A stretch of 64,000 nucleotides of DNA from contig NZ_JBFMVT010000002.1 in assembly GCF_040786275.1 (NCBI RefSeq), forward strand, positions 1,798,001 to 1,862,000, in the 5' to 3' direction. Below, in pieces: positions 1-8,280 of this stretch. Every line of letters starts with the position of its first letter. Positions within the stretch are counted from its first letter, which is position 1. The notes below the pieces were generated by a model. The model ran no database searches and had not been told where the DNA came from. It saw only the letters and a program-made list of their open reading frames with translations. A program made the position numbers and the translations under genes. This DNA is from Buttiauxella gaviniae. Its GTDB lineage: Bacteria > Pseudomonadota > Gammaproteobacteria > Enterobacterales > Enterobacteriaceae.

Positions 1-361
1 AAATCTGCACGGGAAGCTCAAACAGGCGGGCAATCCACATCGGAATAGGGCGTTCTGGCGCAAAGCTCTGGCGTAACGCCTGGAACTGGTTAGGTAATAC
101 CACATCCGCCCGGCTGATAATGCCGGAAGGTTGAATTTGATTCAGGATAGATTCAGCCTGGGGAATATCGGCTTTCAGAATAGCGGCAGACAGCGGAATA
201 CGCACCGAATGGGCGATTTTCTCCATTTGGCTCGCTGTGTCGTAGCGGCTTTGCTGCACAAAGTGAAAAAGCTGTACCACGATAAAAATGAAAATAAACA
301 GCACTGCAACGGCTGACACCATTGCCATCTGTTTAATCGTTAATGAACGACTGACTCGCAA
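1..361 (-). CDS. pdeK: c-di-GMP phosphodiesterase PdeK (HmsP/YhjK), N-terminal part only
   Basis: This is the first 120 codons of a gene that runs off the left edge. The translation begins [21 protein letters not shown], followed by a hydrophobic membrane segment and a periplasmic stretch ([23 protein letters not shown], given here only to its clear core [13 protein letters not shown]) that matches the N-terminus of E. coli YhjK/PdeK. In that family the periplasmic sensor is followed by HAMP, degenerate GGDEF and EAL domains that degrade c-di-GMP, but those domains lie outside the window. The start appears to be TTG at 361, preceded by GGAGA about 7 bases upstream. Its place directly downstream of the cellulose operon matches E. 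coli and suggests local control of cellulose synthesis. Confidence 0.85.
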   Translation of the reverse strand, partial: MRVSRSLTIKQMAMVSAVAVLFIFIFIVVQLFHFVQQSRYDTASQMEKIAHSVRIPLSAAILKADIPQAESILNQIQPSGIISRADVVLPNQFQALRQSFAPERPIPMWIARLFELPVQI

Positions 362-516
362 ACTGACTCTCCGCAATTACCGTGACTAGCCAGAAGTATT
401 CTGGCGCAGGCTGATTATACTGCATTGTGGTGAGTTTTAGACGTTAGCGCGATTGTTTTGGCCTGGAGCGGACAAGATCGGGGGGCAAATCAAGGCAAAG
501 GCAAGAGTCTGGCCTG

Positions 517-598
517 GACCCCACCCCGGCCCTCCCCTTATCAGGGGAGGGAGCAGTTAGCGCCTCCACCTGGCAAGGGGGAGGTTGGGAGGGGGTCA
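517..598. repeat. GC-rich imperfect palindromic intergenic repeat, copy 1
   Basis: An approximately 80-bp element runs from GACCCCACCCC to GGGAGGGGGTCA, so its ends are inverted complements. An inner CCTCCCC/GGGGAGGG hairpin lies inside. A second copy with the same plan is at 31798-31874. This copy lies just after the bcsZ stop codon, in the gap before pdeK. The transcript could fold into nested hairpins. It resembles small intergenic palindromes common in enterobacteria, but no function is shown. Confidence 0.75.
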
Positions 599-599
599 T

Positions 600-1601
600 T
601 TATGTTCCCGACACCGACAACGCCACCAGCATCTTCAAACTCGCCGAATAGTAATCTTCCTGAGCAGTAATTTGCGGCTGCGCCACGCTCGCAGGTTGCA
701 GGATTAAATCCCGCACCGCCAGCAACCCACCGGCCATCATATAAGGCGCGGTATTCCCGGTTGTGACGTTAACCCAGGCAGGGGTTTTGTCACGGGCGAA
801 ACGTCCCCACCAGGCTTTATAGACGCCAAGCTCCGCGCTGTTATGGTTAAACCAATACACGTAGAGTGGAACGCGGATCGCATCGTAACTAAAACGCGCA
901 GGCCACTGCGTTGCAGGAACCGTTCGCCCATCGGAATAGAGCGAAACCCAGTCAGAAGGGAGCTGCGGGTCGCCAAAATGCATTTTCCCCAACAACTTCT
1001 GACCGTCGTTGATTAAATCTCTCCACACCATTAAATGGCTGCGGTTAGCAAAATCCTGCCAGGCCGGAAAAATAAAGTAGGAGGGATTGAGATTCAGATA
1101 GCTGTTGCGATTAAAACCATTTGCCCCCGGCAGCATCACCTGATAGCCCGCAAACCGGACAACGTTATGCGCCACTAGTGCCTTAGTAATCGCGTCTGAC
1201 TCGTTGAGATAATCTTTGTTTTTCCACTTTTCGCCCGCCTTTAACAACGCCCACGCGATAAACGTATCGCCATCGGTCGCGTTGTTTTTGTCGGGAATCG
1301 GCTGCGCTTCGACCGGATTATATCGCCAGTAGAAAAGACCGTTTTCGGGGTTTTTAAGGGTTTTTCGCGTCCAGTTCCACATCTTATCGAAGCTGTCGCG
1401 ATCGCCATTTGCCACCGCCATCATCATGGCAAAACCCTGACCTTCAGTGTGGCTGACGCTTTTATTGCCCGTATCAACGATTCGACCATCGGGCATTAAA
1501 AACCGTGATTTATAGCTATCCCATGCCGTATCAGCCAGCGCTTGCTGACTAAAAACCAGGGCTAACACCGCCACTATCAGCGTTTTGCATCGCTGCCACA
1601 T
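600..1601 (-). CDS. bcsZ: Periplasmic endo-1,4-beta-glucanase BcsZ (GH8)
   Basis: A 333-residue glycoside hydrolase family 8 cellulase. A signal peptide (MWQRCKTLIVAVLALVFSQQALA) should be cut near residue 23, sending the enzyme to the periplasm, where BcsZ trims glucan strands during cellulose export. The family's acid/base motif is visible as SHTEGQGFAM (E53), followed by NATDGDTF (D110, D112). It diverges considerably from E. coli BcsZ (about 368 residues) and is shorter at the C-terminus, as expected for the bcsD-containing type I operons. It is the last gene of the operon, 9 bases after bcsD. GH8 assignment is firm; the exact effect on polymer form is inferred from the family. Confidence 0.93.
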   Translation of the reverse strand: MWQRCKTLIVAVLALVFSQQALADTAWDSYKSRFLMPDGRIVDTGNKSVSHTEGQGFAMMMAVANGDRDSFDKMWNWTRKTLKNPENGLFYWRYNPVEAQPIPDKNNATDGDTFIAWALLKAGEKWKNKDYLNESDAITKALVAHNVVRFAGYQVMLPGANGFNRNSYLNLNPSYFIFPAWQDFANRSHLMVWRDLINDGQKLLGKMHFGDPQLPSDWVSLYSDGRTVPATQWPARFSYDAIRVPLYVYWFNHNSAELGVYKAWWGRFARDKTPAWVNVTTGNTAPYMMAGGLLAVRDLILQPASVAQPQITAQEDYYSASLKMLVALSVSGT

Positions 1602-1610
1602 CGGAGCACC

Positions 1611-2078
1611 TCATCGACTGTTTTGATATCGAAAGTGTACCACTGTTGCTGACGGTGAAGATTCGCGCCACAGCGACACATGCGGTTTGCCGCCCTGATC
1701 GCGTATCCAGCGGGCGTATACGCCTTCCAGAACCGCGCTGAACGCATTGTTCCACGAAGCCTGCTGCGCTTCTTCAGCGGGAACAGGTAAGGCCATATGG
1801 CGAATCAACATTGCCGTTTCGCTGGCCTCGATATCAATATAGCCCCAGTTGAAACGGGCGAGCTGAACATTTATCTGGGCTTCGAGTTCGCCCACAGTTC
1901 GCGCTAAGGCTAACGGGTGACGCCCCGCCAGTGTGTCACCCATTTGTATCAGAAACGGACGGCTTTCCGCTTCGCCCGCATTTTGCACCATGCTTTCAAT
2001 CATGGTCTGAAGCAAAGAGAACCAGCCCGATTGAGTCTGCTGACTTTGAAAGTACTGCATAAGCTGCGCGTCATTCAT
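1611..2078 (-). CDS. bcsD: Cellulose synthase subunit BcsD (type I systems)
   Basis: A 155-residue soluble protein with no signal peptide or membrane segment, matching the length and character of BcsD (AxCesD). In Komagataeibacter, BcsD forms ring-like oligomers in the periplasm or cytoplasm-associated scaffold that order glucan chains into crystalline ribbons. Visible family-like text includes MNDAQLMQYFQSQQTQSGWF at the N-terminus and FNWGYIDIEASETAMLIRH in the middle. It lies between bcsC (2-base gap) and bcsZ (9-base gap) and is surely co-transcribed with them. E. coli K-12 lacks this gene, so its presence marks a type I rather than type II cellulose operon. The identification rests on sequence resemblance plus position. 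Confidence 0.85.
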   Translation of the reverse strand: MNDAQLMQYFQSQQTQSGWFSLLQTMIESMVQNAGEAESRPFLIQMGDTLAGRHPLALARTVGELEAQINVQLARFNWGYIDIEASETAMLIRHMALPVPAEEAQQASWNNAFSAVLEGVYARWIRDQGGKPHVSLWRESSPSATVVHFRYQNSR

Positions 2079-2080
2079 GA

Positions 2081-5000
2081 TTAATTATTCCCAAGCAAGT
2101 AACGGAAGTAGAGCTGCGCGGTACTTTCGTTGTAATCACCAAAGGTGTCATACCCGACCTGACCACCAATCGTCATGTCCTTGTTAACTTTGTAATCCGC
2201 TGCGGCACGCAGGTTATAGCCCAGGCCGTTTTCGCTACTGCCGCTGTACCAGGCTTCTTTCGCAAAGCCACGGGAGACGTAATCTTCCAGTTGCGACTGC
2301 AAACGCGAGTCGCCAGGGAAGTACGGGCTTTCATCCTGGGTATAAGACTGATAACCCAACGATGCGCCCACCGACATTTTCCAGTTATCAAATTTCTGCG
2401 TGTAATCCACCGGGAAGGAGACGCTGACGTAATCCTGCGGGCTGAAATAGCCGCCCTGCCCGTAGCTGAAGTAGCTGAGGTTCTTCGAGAAGTTCATGTA
2501 ACTCATGCTGATGCCGGTTTTCAGCTCGCGGTCATCAGCACGGTATGGACGCAGATAAACACCCGCCGAACCGTTGACGTTATTGTTGCTCGGCACGTTT
2601 TCGCCCAAATAGTTATACAGGCCGAATCCCGCATAAAAACCGGCATCGCCGTTATCGTAACTTAGCTGCGCGCTACCGCCGTTCTTCGTCACCTGGCCCC
2701 ATTTCTTGCCGCTGTATTTATCTTCCACGCCGACGTAAGAAAGCAGGCTATCGACAACCGCACGGCGTTCGCCGGTCAGAACCAGTTTCAGGTAATCGGT
2801 TAGCTGGGGTGACCACTGGACGCCACCGACCACGGTGTTCAAATCCTGGCCCAGCGGCGTGGAACCGACGTCCAGCTTGTACTGCTCGCCGGTCAGCGCC
2901 ATCGCGACTTCCACGCCCGAGGCACTTTGCGAGCCCTGAGACGGCACTTTTATTTTGTCGATATTCGGTAACTCAGGCGGCGTCGTCGTGGAGGCGTTAT
3001 ACATCTCCTCGCCCACCTGCCCCTGAATCAACGCCCCGGTACCGAAACGGCGGCTGGATTCGTCAGATGAACTACCCGCATTAAGGCTGATTGGCGTGAC
3101 GTTAAGATCTAAACGGGAGTCGCCAAACGGCACCGTTGACCACTGCAACGGCGCTTTGATTTCAGTGAGTTTGCTCAGGCCGCTTTCGCCATCGCGCCCG
3201 CGCACGGATACCGCGCCTTGCGCCCAGGTGGCGGTTTTCTCGGTGAGTTGCTCCATCATGTTATCCACCTGGCGCAACGTACCCGCCTGCGCCGTTTCAA
3301 CCGGCAGATCGGTACGTGTGGTGCCCGCTGGAGCCGTTTGTGGATTACGCGCTAACTGCGCAACCTGCCACGGCATCGCCTCGCCATACAGCGAATTTGA
3401 GGCTGTTTGCGGGGCAACAGAGGTTTTCGGCGTGAACGGGTTATCTGCCAGCGCAAGCCCGCCGAGCATCGGTGCGGTGTCTCCGCTGGTGCCTTGCAGG
3501 CCAAGCAGTTTCCCACGAGCGGTACGCAAATAGCTCATTGCCTGCTGATGATTGCCCTCAGCTTCGGCGACGCGCGCCCGTAACAGCAGACGATCCGGCG
3601 TGTCGTCGTTGCGCAGCCCGGCGGTGAGTTGTTTCGCTTTATCAACATCTTTATTGGCAAGCGCCACGTCGATAGCACCGGCTCGCGCATCCTGCTGTGG
3701 CGTGTCGCGCGTCATCAGGTAGTCGTAAACCACGCCCGCTTCTTTGTTCATTTTGCCGGACTGGTACAGCCGCGCCATGGCAAACATCAGGTCGGTATTT
3801 TGCGGGTCGCTTTGCATGGCGCGGATCAGCTTGTCGTACGCTGCCGCGTAATTGCCCTGCGTACGCAGTTGATCGACTTCGTTAATCACGTAGCCGTTAC
3901 GAATACTGGCAAGCTGCGTGGAGGTACTGCGTGACTGCAATTCCGGGCTGGCAAGAAACGCCTGCGCCTCACGGCCAAGCCCGGCCTGATTCAGAACCGC
4001 AATCTGGTCTGCATAATCCCCCGCATTGCCCTGCACGCCATTGCGCATATTGTCGCGCACGATAGTCACCGCGGTGCTGAAATCACCCGTCTGGGCCAGC
4101 ATTCTCGCCAGTTTACCCGCATCTGCCGGGCTTTGCGGCGGGCGCATCGCCAGGGCTTTTAAGGTGTTTGCCGCAGCCACGGTATCGCCTTGCGCCAGGT
4201 AGCGTTCGGCGACGGACATTTGCAGGTTGTAATTCACCCGCGCCGCAAGGGCGCGCATGTCGCTGTTCTGGCTTGCCGTCGGAATGCGTGATAGCAAGGT
4301 TTGCGATTGTTGCCAGGCGTTGTTTTCGCTGGCAAACAGCGCCCCGGCATACAGTTCAGTGTTCGGCGCGCCTGGTCGGAAAGACGGCGCCATCACGTTG
4401 CTCGCTTCCGCTGTACGCCCCTGTTTTTGTAACTGACGCGCTAAATCAAGGCGCAGCCATGGGTCGGTTGGGAAGCGTGCTACGCCCTGCTGCAAAATCT
4501 CAATGGCACGCTGAGGATCGCCGTTTACAGCGGCCTGTTGCGCCTGACGCCGCAGCGGATCGGCAGGATTCCCACCAGAAGAAACGCGTGGCTGCAATTT
4601 CGCCTGCAAACTGGCGGGCAGCGTTTGCAGTATGGCCTGGGCTTCTGCGGTTTTATTCTGCTCGCGCAATACGTAATACAAGTTTTCACGGGCGGAGCCG
4701 TTATTCGGCTGCTCGCTCAGAATACCGCGCAAACTTTGCTCTGCGGCGGGGTAATCTTTGTTGTGGCGCTGCACATCGGCGCGGAAGAGTTTCGCTGCCA
4801 TGCCACGTTCGCCACTTTGCTGTGCCAGCGGCGCACTAAGCGCCAGCGCCTGGCTGATATTGCCCTGTTTGAAGGCCGCCTGCGCGCTCGCCAGTTGCCC
4901 ATAAAATTCGGCATCATCAGCTTGCTGTTTGCGTTCATCAGACTTGTCACCGCCAAGCGTTGCCGCACGGTTCAGATATTCTGCCGCTGCGGTGTAATCG

Positions 5001-5929
5001 CCCTTACGCTGCGCGATATAGCCCATACCCGCCAGCGCATCGGCGTCTTGCGGGTTGGTTTGCAGCACCTGTTCAAACTGGCTTTTCGCCGCATCCGTAT
5101 TGCCGCTGTTAAGGGCGGTAAACCCTGCACCTTTAGCCGCTCCGCCAATGCTTTTACGGTAGTAGTCCTGCACCGCCGTATCTTTGGGATGGCGCTGGAG
5201 GAAAGTTTGATAATACGGTTCGTCGCTGGCCGTTGGGCCAAGCCAAAGCAATGCCTGGCGCAGGGCTTTATCCGCATCCGGGCTGCCACTCGCCATATTT
5301 TGCAGGATGTCCATGCCTTCGCGGCGCGAGCCTTCCTGGTAGGTCAGCACTTTACCTAATGCAATGCGCCCGCCGTTATCCTGCGGGTTTTGCGCCGTAA
5401 ACTGGCGCAAACCTTCAACCGCTTGCGGATAGAGGGATTTATCCCCCGCCATGGTCAGGTAATATTCCGGCGCGAGGCTCGGCGGCGGCTGGTCGCCATT
5501 AAACAAGCCGCGCCAGGTTTCCAGGGCTGCGGGGATGTTTCCGCTTCGCGCCTGCTGACGCGCCAAATCCAACTGCCCACGCGGGATCTGCTGAATTTGT
5601 TTCGCGTTATCGAGCGCCTGCAAATTGTTATCTTGTGGCGAAACCGCCGCAAGGCGCTCACGCCACTGCGCGGCCCCTTTCACATCGCCAGCCTGCTGCG
5701 CCCACAACGCCATCAGGTACATTGCCTGCGTGTTATTCGCATCCACCATCAGCACTTTTTGCAGGGCTTGTTTTGCCAGTTCATCGTGCGACTTTTCGTG
5801 CCAGTAATTCGCCTGATCAAACAAGGCTTTTAACGCCGGATTGTTATCCGCAGCCTGCGCGCCCAACGTCAGGCCGCCAAAAAAGCACAGCGTTAACAAG
5901 CGACGGGCGGTTTTATTTTTATGATTCAT
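2081..5929 (-). CDS. bcsC: Cellulose exporter BcsC (TPR periplasmic domain plus outer-membrane barrel)
   Basis: A 1282-residue protein with a signal peptide ending GAQA near residue 26. Residues of roughly 30-800 are an array of TPR helices, rich in repeated A/L/Y/G positions and clauses such as NPQDADALAGMGYIAQRKGD. The last 350 or so residues are alternating beta-strands ending LYFRYLLGNN, typical of an outer-membrane barrel with a terminal aromatic. BcsC scaffolds the periplasm and lets the glucan cross the outer membrane. Its start codon overlaps the bcsB stop by one base (TAATG), showing translational coupling. Length is close to the roughly 1150-1300 usual for the family. Confidence 0.95.
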   Translation of the reverse strand: MNHKNKTARRLLTLCFFGGLTLGAQAADNNPALKALFDQANYWHEKSHDELAKQALQKVLMVDANNTQAMYLMALWAQQAGDVKGAAQWRERLAAVSPQDNNLQALDNAKQIQQIPRGQLDLARQQARSGNIPAALETWRGLFNGDQPPPSLAPEYYLTMAGDKSLYPQAVEGLRQFTAQNPQDNGGRIALGKVLTYQEGSRREGMDILQNMASGSPDADKALRQALLWLGPTASDEPYYQTFLQRHPKDTAVQDYYRKSIGGAAKGAGFTALNSGNTDAAKSQFEQVLQTNPQDADALAGMGYIAQRKGDYTAAAEYLNRAATLGGDKSDERKQQADDAEFYGQLASAQAAFKQGNISQALALSAPLAQQSGERGMAAKLFRADVQRHNKDYPAAEQSLRGILSEQPNNGSARENLYYVLREQNKTAEAQAILQTLPASLQAKLQPRVSSGGNPADPLRRQAQQAAVNGDPQRAIEILQQGVARFPTDPWLRLDLARQLQKQGRTAEASNVMAPSFRPGAPNTELYAGALFASENNAWQQSQTLLSRIPTASQNSDMRALAARVNYNLQMSVAERYLAQGDTVAAANTLKALAMRPPQSPADAGKLARMLAQTGDFSTAVTIVRDNMRNGVQGNAGDYADQIAVLNQAGLGREAQAFLASPELQSRSTSTQLASIRNGYVINEVDQLRTQGNYAAAYDKLIRAMQSDPQNTDLMFAMARLYQSGKMNKEAGVVYDYLMTRDTPQQDARAGAIDVALANKDVDKAKQLTAGLRNDDTPDRLLLRARVAEAEGNHQQAMSYLRTARGKLLGLQGTSGDTAPMLGGLALADNPFTPKTSVAPQTASNSLYGEAMPWQVAQLARNPQTAPAGTTRTDLPVETAQAGTLRQVDNMMEQLTEKTATWAQGAVSVRGRDGESGLSKLTEIKAPLQWSTVPFGDSRLDLNVTPISLNAGSSSDESSRRFGTGALIQGQVGEEMYNASTTTPPELPNIDKIKVPSQGSQSASGVEVAMALTGEQYKLDVGSTPLGQDLNTVVGGVQWSPQLTDYLKLVLTGERRAVVDSLLSYVGVEDKYSGKKWGQVTKNGGSAQLSYDNGDAGFYAGFGLYNYLGENVPSNNNVNGSAGVYLRPYRADDRELKTGISMSYMNFSKNLSYFSYGQGGYFSPQDYVSVSFPVDYTQKFDNWKMSVGASLGYQSYTQDESPYFPGDSRLQSQLEDYVSRGFAKEAWYSGSSENGLGYNLRAAADYKVNKDMTIGGQVGYDTFGDYNESTAQLYFRYLLGNN

Positions 5930-8280
5930 TAGTGACCACCTTTTTTTCCGTCATCCTGAGGATTAAGACGTTTACGTGCGCGTTTTTTCAGTAAGGCATA
6001 CAGGCTCAGGCCGATGACTGTCGCGAATAACAAACCAAAAATAGCCAACAGCGCAGAATGCTGGTTGGCGTACCAGACCACCATCATGTACCAGGGCATC
6101 TGGCCGCTCGGGAATTGCTGCCCGACGCGGAAACTCCGCACACCGTTTTCATCAGTGATAATCGCCGCATCGCCACGGATACCGGCGTTAATGCGTGCTG
6201 AACTTAAATCCGTCTGAAGCCTTGAGAGCTGTTCATCAGAGCTGCCAATCGCCATCACCACCACACGATCCGCATTCCATTGCGAACGGAAGCTGACAAA
6301 TCCGCGCCACGCTTCGTTAGACGAGAAGTAGCGGTCTGCGGCAGTCCCCTTCGAGCCCCAGTCACCCTCTAGCCAGCTCTGAATTTTGTCCCAGATGGAA
6401 CGCTCGCGAACCCCGAACGAGTGCTCGTTACTGGTGAACGGTGACTGAGCCAGTAGCGTGCGGTTAAACGCGCTCTGATTAATGGTCGACACTGCCAGCA
6501 CGTGGCTTTGTTCAAGACGTTGCATATTGGCCCCGCCGGTCGGCAGGCCAAACATCACCGCGTTGTTATTTAACGAGGTGCCGGTCGCATTCCCCGAACG
6601 TGCCGCCATATTCAGCAGCGTGCTGATTTCCGCCTCGCCTGGGTTTTCCGGCAGCAGCAAAATGGTATGCGCGAAGTCCGCGAAACGTGAGAACGGGAAC
6701 GAAGCCCCCACGAAGTAAGAGAGGTTAGGCAGCAGCGAGAAGTGGCGCGTTTTGCTCAAATCAATGGTCGAGTTTTCATCGATTCGGCTCTTGATGTTGT
6801 TATTGAGCAGCACGCTACACGGTGCCGATTCTTTGGTTTCGATGTTGAAATAGAGCGACAACTGGTTGTCGCCATAAATCATGTAAGGCTCCAGCGCGAG
6901 GTTGTAGCTTTCCTGGCGCGCATCGCCGCCTAATTTACGCCACAGCGTTTCCAGCGCACCCTGTTTATTTACCGGCAGGTTGTTCAGGAAGCTGCCGTTG
7001 AGGGTCAACGAAAGATAGGAGCGATCTTCGTCTATCCAGTTTTCCGTCGGGAAACGGTAGCCAATCGTCACCGGAATAGTGTCGCCATCCCACAAGAACA
7101 AATCAGGAGCCGCGCGGAAGGCAACACTTAATGGCGCATGCCAGATGCCTGTTGCGGTCAGACTTTGGTCTTTACGCATCAACTCAGATAAACGCACCGG
7201 GCGTTCAGTGGAAATCCAGCGTGGAGCGTCATACGCCTTACTCGCCGGAATCGCCTGCTCTTCTACCGCAGTGCTGGCGGTTTGGCCTGCAAATTTACCC
7301 TGCGTTAAACGCCACGCCGCCGCACGCAGTTGCTGATCTGAATTTCCGACCACCAACAGTAATTTGTAAACCGGGTTGCCTGGATTATCGATGATTTGCA
7401 GCAGCGGTTTTTGCGTTGCAGGCAGGGTAAGGCCGCCAATTTGTTCGCCGGGTTTACCAAACAGGATGCCGTTTTTCTCCGGCAGTTTGTCGTGCAACGC
7501 ATTAAAGGAGATACCGCGGTAATCCGCCTCAATACCTAACCAGGATGCGACCAGTGCCGCCGCGCTCACCTGCTCTGGCAAAGTTTTTGCCGGGAAAGCA
7601 AAGGTCAAAGACGCCGGCGTCATCTGCATCGAATCAAAGAACGGGCGTGGGAAATGGCTGAGATCCGCGCCGATATTAAGCTGCTGGCCTTCCAGCTCCA
7701 GCCGGGTGTCCGGCATGATGGTGACCTGATATTTATCAGACAGATCGCGCAGGCACAGCAGGGCGTCGCCATCGTTAATTTTAAAGCTGATGTTGTTGCT
7801 CGACACCACCATTGCCGCCGGAATTTCCAACTGGTAGTTCGAAACGTCGCTGTCGGCGGAACCCAACGGAACGGTGCCCAACGGCTGACCGTTCATCATC
7901 AGTTGCAATGTGGTATTTCGCGCCGCCATGGCGGGAGAGACTTTCAGGTTCAGCAACAGTTGCGCGTTGGTGATGACCTGATCGCCAGGCAAGGTAAAAT
8001 CAATCCCCGCCTGCAATTGCCCGCCGCTGAGCATGATGCCACGCGGTTGGCCCATTTGCGCCACGGTGATACTGCTAACGTTCCCCGGCGTGAATACCGA
8101 TGGCGCAGCCGGATCGGGCATCTGAACGGGAGCCGATACTGGCGCGGCTTCTTGCCCTGGCGCCGGTAAATCTATCGGCAACAGCGACTCTACTGTCGTC
8201 GGCTCTTCAGCCATCACAGGGGCAGCGAAAACTGTTAACGCGAACAAAACCTGGCAAACTTTAAAGGTCATCCGTTTCAT
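5929..8280 (-). CDS. bcsB: Cellulose synthase regulatory/periplasmic subunit BcsB
   Basis: A 783-residue protein with a signal peptide ending PVMAEE near residue 24, a long periplasmic region of carbohydrate-binding and flavodoxin-like folds, and a single C-terminal membrane helix (about 735-758, LLAIFGLLFATVIGLSLYALL) followed by a lysine/arginine-rich tail. BcsB pairs with BcsA in the inner membrane, where its C-terminal helix is needed for catalysis, and guides the nascent glucan through the periplasm. The proline/alanine-rich stretch near residues 38-60 is a linker. Its ATG overlaps the bcsA stop by four bases. Length matches E. coli BcsB (779 residues). Confidence 0.96.
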   Translation of the reverse strand: MKRMTFKVCQVLFALTVFAAPVMAEEPTTVESLLPIDLPAPGQEAAPVSAPVQMPDPAAPSVFTPGNVSSITVAQMGQPRGIMLSGGQLQAGIDFTLPGDQVITNAQLLLNLKVSPAMAARNTTLQLMMNGQPLGTVPLGSADSDVSNYQLEIPAAMVVSSNNISFKINDGDALLCLRDLSDKYQVTIMPDTRLELEGQQLNIGADLSHFPRPFFDSMQMTPASLTFAFPAKTLPEQVSAAALVASWLGIEADYRGISFNALHDKLPEKNGILFGKPGEQIGGLTLPATQKPLLQIIDNPGNPVYKLLLVVGNSDQQLRAAAWRLTQGKFAGQTASTAVEEQAIPASKAYDAPRWISTERPVRLSELMRKDQSLTATGIWHAPLSVAFRAAPDLFLWDGDTIPVTIGYRFPTENWIDEDRSYLSLTLNGSFLNNLPVNKQGALETLWRKLGGDARQESYNLALEPYMIYGDNQLSLYFNIETKESAPCSVLLNNNIKSRIDENSTIDLSKTRHFSLLPNLSYFVGASFPFSRFADFAHTILLLPENPGEAEISTLLNMAARSGNATGTSLNNNAVMFGLPTGGANMQRLEQSHVLAVSTINQSAFNRTLLAQSPFTSNEHSFGVRERSIWDKIQSWLEGDWGSKGTAADRYFSSNEAWRGFVSFRSQWNADRVVVMAIGSSDEQLSRLQTDLSSARINAGIRGDAAIITDENGVRSFRVGQQFPSGQMPWYMMVVWYANQHSALLAIFGLLFATVIGLSLYALLKKRARKRLNPQDDGKKGGH

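Noticed and set aside
4168-5359. Long plus-strand frames inside bcsC
   Set aside because: They are antisense shadows of a GC-rich TPR gene and have no homologue-like features.
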